From NCBI GenBank assembly GCA_002308875.1, contig DBWK01000047.1, positions 200-11,933 of the forward strand: DNA of 11,734 nucleotides, in the 5' to 3' direction. The notes under the pieces are model-generated. The model searched no databases and was not told where the DNA came from. It worked only from the letters and a program-made list of their open reading frames with translations. Below, piece by piece: positions 7,780-11,734 of the stretch (position 1 is its first letter; every line of letters begins with the position of its first letter). Position numbers and translations under genes: made by a program. This DNA comes from Treponema sp. UBA1240 (GTDB lineage Bacteria > Spirochaetota > Spirochaetia > Treponematales > Treponemataceae).

Positions 7780-7794
7780 GTTTTATATGAAATC
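7779..7794 (+). promoter_or_regulatory. Degenerate MarR operator-like site (O3) at the marR-type gene start
   Basis: Matches 12 of 16 positions of the perfect palindrome at 8279-8294, including an uninterrupted GTTTTATAT. It begins on the last base of the predicted -10 and covers the predicted transcription start and start codon. Binding here would block initiation and give autorepression. The right half is poor and the stretch is AT-rich, so this is a tentative call. Confidence 0.4.
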
Positions 7795-8254
7795 AAATTA
7801 TTCAGATATTTTGTCCATTATTTCAAAGATACATTCTGATGCCGCGTCTTTTTTGAAAATTCAGCTGAAAAACAAAGGTTACCCGGAGCTGGTTTCTTCT
7901 CATGGGAATATTCTTTTTCAGCTTTCGCAAAACCATCAGATGACCATGACGCAGATAGCGGCTGCGGTTCACAGGGACAAGTCCACTACAACGGTTCTTG
8001 TAAACAAGCTTATAAAGGAAGGTTATGTTGAAAGTTATAATTCCGAAAAAGACAGCCGCATAAAAAAAATAAAGCTCAGTGCCAAAGGCGAAGAACTCAG
8101 TTCAAATATGAAGAAAATTTCAAAAAGTCTTCAGGATTGTTATTACAGGAATTTTAGCGAAGAAGAAATTAAACAGCTTTACACTCTGTTAAAAAAACTT
8201 TCCGACAGTTTTGATTCATGTCCGGCAGATTCCGATGTGTTTAAAACACTGTAA
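7787..8254 (+). CDS. MarR-family transcriptional regulator
   Basis: DNA-binding protein of 155 residues, a normal MarR length. It has an N-terminal dimerisation helix, a winged helix-turn-helix with MTMTQIAAAVHRDKSTTTVLV (starting at residue 52; recognition helix about 64-79), a wing around SEKDSRIKKIKLSAKG (87-101) and C-terminal dimerisation helices. MarR proteins are dimeric, usually repress neighbouring genes and release DNA on ligand binding or cysteine oxidation. Three in-frame starts are possible: GTG 7763, ATG 7778 and ATG 7787. I chose 7787 because the first two lie at or upstream of the predicted -10 and would not be in the mRNA. None has a clear Shine-Dalgarno. The palindromes at 8279-8323 in front of the importer operon are its probable targets. 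The ligand is unknown. Confidence 0.9.
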   Translation: MKSNYSDILSIISKIHSDAASFLKIQLKNKGYPELVSSHGNILFQLSQNHQMTMTQIAAAVHRDKSTTTVLVNKLIKEGYVESYNSEKDSRIKKIKLSAKGEELSSNMKKISKSLQDCYYRNFSEEEIKQLYTLLKKLSDSFDSCPADSDVFKTL

Positions 8255-8272
8255 ATTAGATGTTGTACAGAC

Positions 8273-8301
8273 TTGACAAGTTTTATATAAAACTGTATTG
8301 T
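8273..8301 (+). promoter_or_regulatory. Promoter of the BMP/ABC importer operon
   Basis: A perfect -35 TTGACA (8273-8278) is followed after exactly 17 bases by TATTGT (8296-8301, 4 of 6 consensus). The predicted start is A8308, giving a 29-base leader. The whole spacer except one base is the palindromic operator O1, so repressor and polymerase would compete directly. It is the best-matching promoter in the window. Confidence 0.7.
8279..8294 (+). promoter_or_regulatory. Perfect 16-bp palindromic operator (O1)
   Basis: AGTTTTATATAAAACT is its own reverse complement. It lies between the -35 and -10 of the importer promoter, directly downstream of a MarR-family gene. Size and symmetry fit MarR operators. 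Assignment to this regulator is inferred from position. Confidence 0.75.
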
Positions 8302-8307
8302 TTTGAT

Positions 8308-8323
8308 AGTTTTATATAAAAAT
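8308..8323 (+). promoter_or_regulatory. Second operator copy (O2) at the predicted transcription start
   Basis: AGTTTTATATAAAAAT matches O1 at 15 of 16 positions. It starts 29 bases after O1 and begins at the predicted +1 of the importer operon. Two sites this close suggest two dimers side by side over the promoter. Confidence 0.7.
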
Positions 8324-8325
8324 AA

Positions 8326-8331
8326 AGAAGG
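8326..8331 (+). promoter_or_regulatory. Ribosome binding site of the BMP-family gene
   Basis: AGAAGG, 5 bases before the ATG at 8337. It fixes that start. Confidence 0.75.
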
Positions 8332-8336
8332 TTGTT

Positions 8337-9401
8337 ATGAAAACTGGAAAATCATTTGTAAAGACATTTGTGCTTTTTGCTTTAGTATTTGCACTGCTGT
8401 TCTGTTCTTGTTCAGCTGCCAAAAAAAAGGCTTCTGCTATTGCGGTTTTTGTACCGGGTGTAATTTCCGGCAGTCCTGTTTATGAGATGCTTGCTCAGGG
8501 TGTTACTGAAGCCGTTGACAAATATAATGCTGACCAAAAACCGGAAGATGCCGTTGTTCTTGATGTTATAGAAGCCGGAACAAATCAGGCGGAGTGGGGC
8601 AGCAAAATTACCGCTCTAGCCTCATCAGGCAAATATGATTTAATAATTTCGTCAAATTCTTCTCTGCCTGAAATTATAGAACCTTTGACGGCGCAGTTCC
8701 CAAAACAAAAATTCATTGTTCTCGACGCATATCTGCCCGACAATAAGTCTATTGCAACCGTCCGCTATAATCAGCGTGAGCAGGGATATTTGACCGGCTA
8801 TGCGGCAGGTCTTGTAACTGTTGCTGAAAAAACGGAAATGGTTTTTGCCAACAAGGCAAAAAAAATAGCGCTTATTGCCGCACAGGAATATCCTGTTATG
8901 AACAACACTATTCTGCCGGCATTTACGGAAGGCGCAAAGGCTGTTGATCCTGAGATTGAAGTTGAGTTCCGAATTGTAGGAAACTGGTATGACGGCGGAA
9001 AAAGCGCGGATATTGCGCGTGAATTGTACCTGAATGATGGTGTAGACGTAATTCTGCCGATTGCCGGTGGTGCAAACCAGGGCGTTATTGTTACGGCAAA
9101 GGCACTCGGTTTTTATGTTGCATGGTTTGACGACAACGGTTACGAAAAAGCACCGGGTCTTGTAATTTCAAGTTCAGTTATGGGACAGAAAAAAATGGCG
9201 TATGAACTGACAGAGCAGTATCTCGCTGGAAAAACAGCGTTTGGTACGGCAAAAACTGTTGGTGTTGCTGACGGATACGTGGACTTTGTTCTTGATGATC
9301 CGCTTTTTGTAAAAGCTGTACCGGAATCTATCCGCAGTAAAATTGAGAAGGTAGTTCTTTCTATTAAAAACGGGGAGTTAAGTCTGCCGGTATTGGATTA
9401 G
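8337..9401 (+). CDS. BMP-family ABC transporter substrate-binding lipoprotein (PnrA-like)
   Basis: Predicted periplasmic ligand-binding lipoprotein of 354 residues, of the basic membrane protein family that includes treponemal PnrA (purine nucleoside receptor). A signal peptide with hydrophobic core (about 9-22) is followed by FCSCS; C25 (Ser at -1) is the likelier lipidated residue, C23 the alternative. Family features seen: YNQREQGYLTGYAAGL (144-159), GNWYDGGKSADIARELY (215-231), GVDVILPIAGGANQGV (235-250), AWFDDNG (262-268), and APGLVISSSVMG (272-283). The usual N-lobe motif with Asp and SFN (as in DKSFN) is not recognisable; the equivalent stretch reads PGVISGSPVYEML (40-52). The ligand may therefore not be a standard purine nucleoside. 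It is the first gene of the importer operon, behind a strong promoter with MarR-type operators. Confidence 0.88.
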   Translation: MKTGKSFVKTFVLFALVFALLFCSCSAAKKKASAIAVFVPGVISGSPVYEMLAQGVTEAVDKYNADQKPEDAVVLDVIEAGTNQAEWGSKITALASSGKYDLIISSNSSLPEIIEPLTAQFPKQKFIVLDAYLPDNKSIATVRYNQREQGYLTGYAAGLVTVAEKTEMVFANKAKKIALIAAQEYPVMNNTILPAFTEGAKAVDPEIEVEFRIVGNWYDGGKSADIARELYLNDGVDVILPIAGGANQGVIVTAKALGFYVAWFDDNGYEKAPGLVISSSVMGQKKMAYELTEQYLAGKTAFGTAKTVGVADGYVDFVLDDPLFVKAVPESIRSKIEKVVLSIKNGELSLPVLD

Positions 9402-9411
9402 CGCTTTTTTT

Positions 9412-10863
9412 ATGGCGGAAAGTTTTCCCTTTTTATTACAGGTAAAAAATCTCACTTTGGATTTTGCCCACAAAAGGGCACTGAATGATGTAAGCATAAA
9501 TTTTGTTGCCGGCAAAACGCACGCCCTTCTTGGCGAAAACGGTGCCGGCAAATCCTGCCTTGCGGATATTCTTTGCGGAATCAAGCAGCCGACTGATGGA
9601 ACTGTTCTACTCAATGAAAAACCGGTTTGTTTTTCTTCGCCCGCACAGGCGCTTAAAGCAGGTATTGCCGTTGTAAGACAGCGTCCTGTGCTGGCTGAAA
9701 AGGCTAAAGTGTGGGAAAATCTCTTTTTGGGCTATTGTGAAAAGGAGAACTGTTTTTTTGCGGATAAAAAGGCGGTAATAAAAAGGCTGACCGAATTGTG
9801 CCGCGAGTGGAATGTTATGCTGGAGCCGGAACTTGCAGTTGAAAACGCAACTGACGTGCAGCGTTTTTACATTGCGTTGTTTACGGCATTACTGCATAAT
9901 CCGGTTTTTCTTCTGCTTGATGAGCCGTCCGCGCTGCTTAACGCCGATGAACGAAAAAACTTTCTTGCCTGTCTTGAAAAAAAAGTATCGGATGGGCTTG
10001 GTGTTGTTTATATTACGCATAATGTGAAGGAAGCATCAGAATATTGTTCGTCGGTTTTTGTATTGAGAAAAGGAAACCTTGTTGCAACGCTTGAAAATCC
10101 GAATTTTCAGATTAGTGAGGAATTAATTCTTGAAAAGATGTTTGATACACCGGTAACTTCTGAGCCGAAACCGGCGGAAGTTACTGAAAACAACTGTACC
10201 AGTTCAAGAGTTGCGTTTCAGGTTTCAAATTTATACACATTTTCAAAAAAGTCAAAAAATCTTAAGAATCTGTCATTTTCAGCGTGCTTCGGCGAAATAA
10301 CGCTTGTAAAAATAAACAGCCGATATGCACTTGAGGATATTATAACCGGAATGTACAAGGAAAAACTTAACGGCAGGTTTTATGTAGATGGTGTGGAATT
10401 ATTTCCGTTTACCGCAGGACGGCTTCGAAGAGCCGGAGTCGGCATAGTTTCTTCCCGCAAATACATACGTTCTTCAAGTCCTTCGCTTACGGTAAAGGAA
10501 CTTATGATTCCGTTTTTTGCCGGCAGGTATGATACAAGGTTCCGCGACTCGGCGGCTTTTGCACAGAACCTTGTTGATTCGGAAAACATAGATATTTCGA
10601 TTGATGAGCCGGTATCCGACCTCTCGGGCGGAATGTTGCAAAGGCTGATTTTCAGCCGCGAGTTTTCGCGGCGTCCGCGGATTCTGATATTGTGCGAACC
10701 GTTGTACGGACTTGATAAAAGCGTTTCAGCAAAGTTGGAATACAGTCTCGGACTGCTTGCGGATTCGGGTGTTGCTGTTCTCATTTTGTCATCGGATACG
10801 GAAAGTTCTTTCGGCAGTTATGACAAGTTATACGATTTCTTTTATTTGGACGAAAAAAAATGA
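9412..10863 (+). CDS. Double-NBD ABC importer ATPase (nucleoside/sugar type), asymmetrically degenerate
   Basis: Energy-coupling subunit of 483 residues with two fused nucleotide-binding domains, as in NupA/YufO/RbsA proteins, on the cytoplasmic face. NBD1 has Walker A GENGAGKS (41-48), Q-loop Q90, Walker B FLLLDE (166-171) and H-loop H203, but its signature region reads ENATDVQRF (144-152) with no LSGGQ. NBD2 has an intact signature LSGGMLQ (404-410). It has lost Walker A (EITLVKINSRYALED, 295-309, no GK[ST]), has Cys428 for the Walker B Asp in ILILCE (424-429), and lacks the switch His (SSDTESS, 460-466). In a head-to-tail arrangement this leaves one complete site (NBD1 Walker A with NBD2 signature) and one dead site. 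The gene starts 10 bases after the BMP gene with only a weak Shine-Dalgarno. Confidence 0.93.
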   Translation: MAESFPFLLQVKNLTLDFAHKRALNDVSINFVAGKTHALLGENGAGKSCLADILCGIKQPTDGTVLLNEKPVCFSSPAQALKAGIAVVRQRPVLAEKAKVWENLFLGYCEKENCFFADKKAVIKRLTELCREWNVMLEPELAVENATDVQRFYIALFTALLHNPVFLLLDEPSALLNADERKNFLACLEKKVSDGLGVVYITHNVKEASEYCSSVFVLRKGNLVATLENPNFQISEELILEKMFDTPVTSEPKPAEVTENNCTSSRVAFQVSNLYTFSKKSKNLKNLSFSACFGEITLVKINSRYALEDIITGMYKEKLNGRFYVDGVELFPFTAGRLRRAGVGIVSSRKYIRSSSPSLTVKELMIPFFAGRYDTRFRDSAAFAQNLVDSENIDISIDEPVSDLSGGMLQRLIFSREFSRRPRILILCEPLYGLDKSVSAKLEYSLGLLADSGVAVLILSSDTESSFGSYDKLYDFFYLDEKK

Positions 10864-10866
10864 TGC

Positions 10867-10873
10867 GGGGCGG
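10867..10873 (+). promoter_or_regulatory. Ribosome binding site of the permease gene
   Basis: GGGGCGG ends 3 bases before the ATG at 10877. The GGGG part is 6 bases away and is the likely pairing segment. Confidence 0.5.
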
Positions 10874-10876
10874 TGT

Positions 10877-11734
10877 ATGAAAAAAGGCTCATATCTATAT
10901 TCTGTGCTGATTGCTGTCTTTGCTGGCTTGGTTGTTTCCGTTCCGGTACTTGCGGTCAGAGCTGCAAATCCCGCGGAAGCGGTTGCTGAGTTTTTTCTGC
11001 TGCCGTTTGCTTCCCGCTATTCTGTCGGTGTTCTGCTCAACACGGCAACCTTGTTTGTTTTTGCCGCCTGCGGAATGTGCATGAGTTTTCAGTCCGGCTG
11101 TTTTAATCTTGGCGGTGAGGGGCAGATTTATCTTGCCGGTTTTCTTACGGCTGTTTTGTTGAACAGATTTTCGTTTGTACCGCCGCTTGTGCTTGTTCCG
11201 CTTGTTTTTGCCGCTGTTTTTTGTGTGTGCGGACTTACCGGCTTATTTTGCGCGGTTTGCCGTGTATACAGAAATATAAACGAATTGTTGTCATCGTTTT
11301 TATTTTCGTGCGCGCTGATTCCCATAATCGATTACCTGATTGTGGATTGTTTCAGGGATGAAAATAAATCTCTGCTTGCAACGCCTTTTATTGCAGACGG
11401 ATTTCGCCTTAAAAGTATACTGCCGCCGTCGCAGCTCAACGTTTCGCTTTTTTTTGCCGTAGCGCTTGCCATAGCGTTTTATTGTTATCTCTACAAAACA
11501 AAAAAGGGATATGTAACCAGAGTCTGCGGCAAGGCGGAAGAATTCGCCGAATACTGCGGTTATTCAGTAAATAGCGAAAAAATGCGGGGTATGTTTATCA
11601 GTGCAGGTTGTCACGGAATGAGCGGCTTTTTTGCTGTTACAGGAACATATTTTACATGTCACAGCGGTTTTTATTCAGGTATGGGTTGGAACGCGCTTTC
11701 TGTTGCGCTTATGGCGGGGGCAAATCCGCTGCTT
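10877..11734 (+). CDS. ABC importer permease, nucleoside type (BPD_transp_2), 3' end outside window
   Basis: Membrane subunit of the importer, open for 286 codons to the right edge. The start is the ATG at 10877, 13 bases after the ATPase stop, with a G-rich Shine-Dalgarno. Hydrophobic segments lie at about residues 7-26, 50-71, 77-96, 101-127, 134-156, 188-206 and 236-258. The family hallmark FNLGGEGQIYLAG (76-88) follows the second segment, and GMGWNALSVALMAGANPLL at the cut end corresponds to the conserved Gly-Ala-rich segment of YufP/NupP/RbsC-like permeases. The usual NEVIxTxMLN stretch reads INELLSSFLFS (134-144), a divergent version. Cys content is high for a permease. In related operons a second permease follows; it would lie beyond this window. 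Confidence 0.88.
   Translation, partial: MKKGSYLYSVLIAVFAGLVVSVPVLAVRAANPAEAVAEFFLLPFASRYSVGVLLNTATLFVFAACGMCMSFQSGCFNLGGEGQIYLAGFLTAVLLNRFSFVPPLVLVPLVFAAVFCVCGLTGLFCAVCRVYRNINELLSSFLFSCALIPIIDYLIVDCFRDENKSLLATPFIADGFRLKSILPPSQLNVSLFFAVALAIAFYCYLYKTKKGYVTRVCGKAEEFAEYCGYSVNSEKMRGMFISAGCHGMSGFFAVTGTYFTCHSGFYSGMGWNALSVALMAGANPLL

Noticed and set aside
8299..8319. TTGTTT with TATATA as an alternative importer promoter within O2.
   Set aside because: The spacing is only about 9 bases. The TTGACA-17-TATTGT pair is much better.
10860..10880. Six-codon ORF (ATGATG to TGA) overlapping the ATPase stop and the permease ATG, as a possible coupling peptide.
   Set aside because: It arises from the poly-A/TGATG junction, and its own Shine-Dalgarno would lie in an A-run. 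It could aid translational coupling but nothing shows it is a gene.

Overview
This window most likely comes from a Treponema-like spirochaete. That is inferred from gene content: a CHASE2 adenylate cyclase, a TPR lipoprotein beside a PBP1A, and a BMP/PnrA-type nucleoside importer operon, in moderately AT-rich DNA. No rRNA or other definitive marker is present. The window looks chromosomal. I see no insertion sequence, phage gene, tRNA, rRNA or CRISPR array, and no gene-free stretch over 300 bases.

Layout. (1) 1-749, minus: 5' part of phosphoglycerate kinase, running off the left edge. (2) 750-912: divergent promoter region. (3) 913-4318, plus: a 938-residue CHASE2-class III adenylate cyclase, then a YigZ/IMPACT family protein one base later. 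(4) 4305-7695, minus: a three-gene operon read right to left, namely a small TPR lipoprotein, a class A penicillin-binding protein (PBP1A) and a very short ParB-N-domain protein with a basic amphipathic tail. Its last gene overlaps the YigZ gene tail to tail by 14 bases. (5) 7696-7786: compact divergent promoter region in which both flanking genes may have leaderless or nearly leaderless mRNAs. (6) 7787-11734, plus: a MarR-family regulator, then an ABC importer operon with a BMP-family substrate-binding lipoprotein, a double-NBD ATPase and a BPD_transp_2-type permease cut by the right edge.

The most notable region is 7.75-11.7 kb. A perfect 16-bp palindrome (8279-8294) fills the -35/-10 spacer of the importer promoter. 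A near-perfect copy (8308-8323) begins at the predicted transcription start. A degenerate third copy (7779-7794) overlaps the start of the MarR gene. This suggests an autoregulated MarR switch over a nucleoside-type importer. The importer is unusual: the N-lobe ligand motif of the BMP protein is not recognisable, and the ATPase has decayed asymmetrically, so only one composite ATP site appears intact. It may be a repurposed paralogue of the purine-nucleoside (Pnr/Rns/Nup) importers with a different ligand.

A second point of interest is the ParB-like protein in the PBP1A operon. It keeps the ParB CTP-binding signatures but has no DNA-binding domain and ends in a likely membrane-binding helix.
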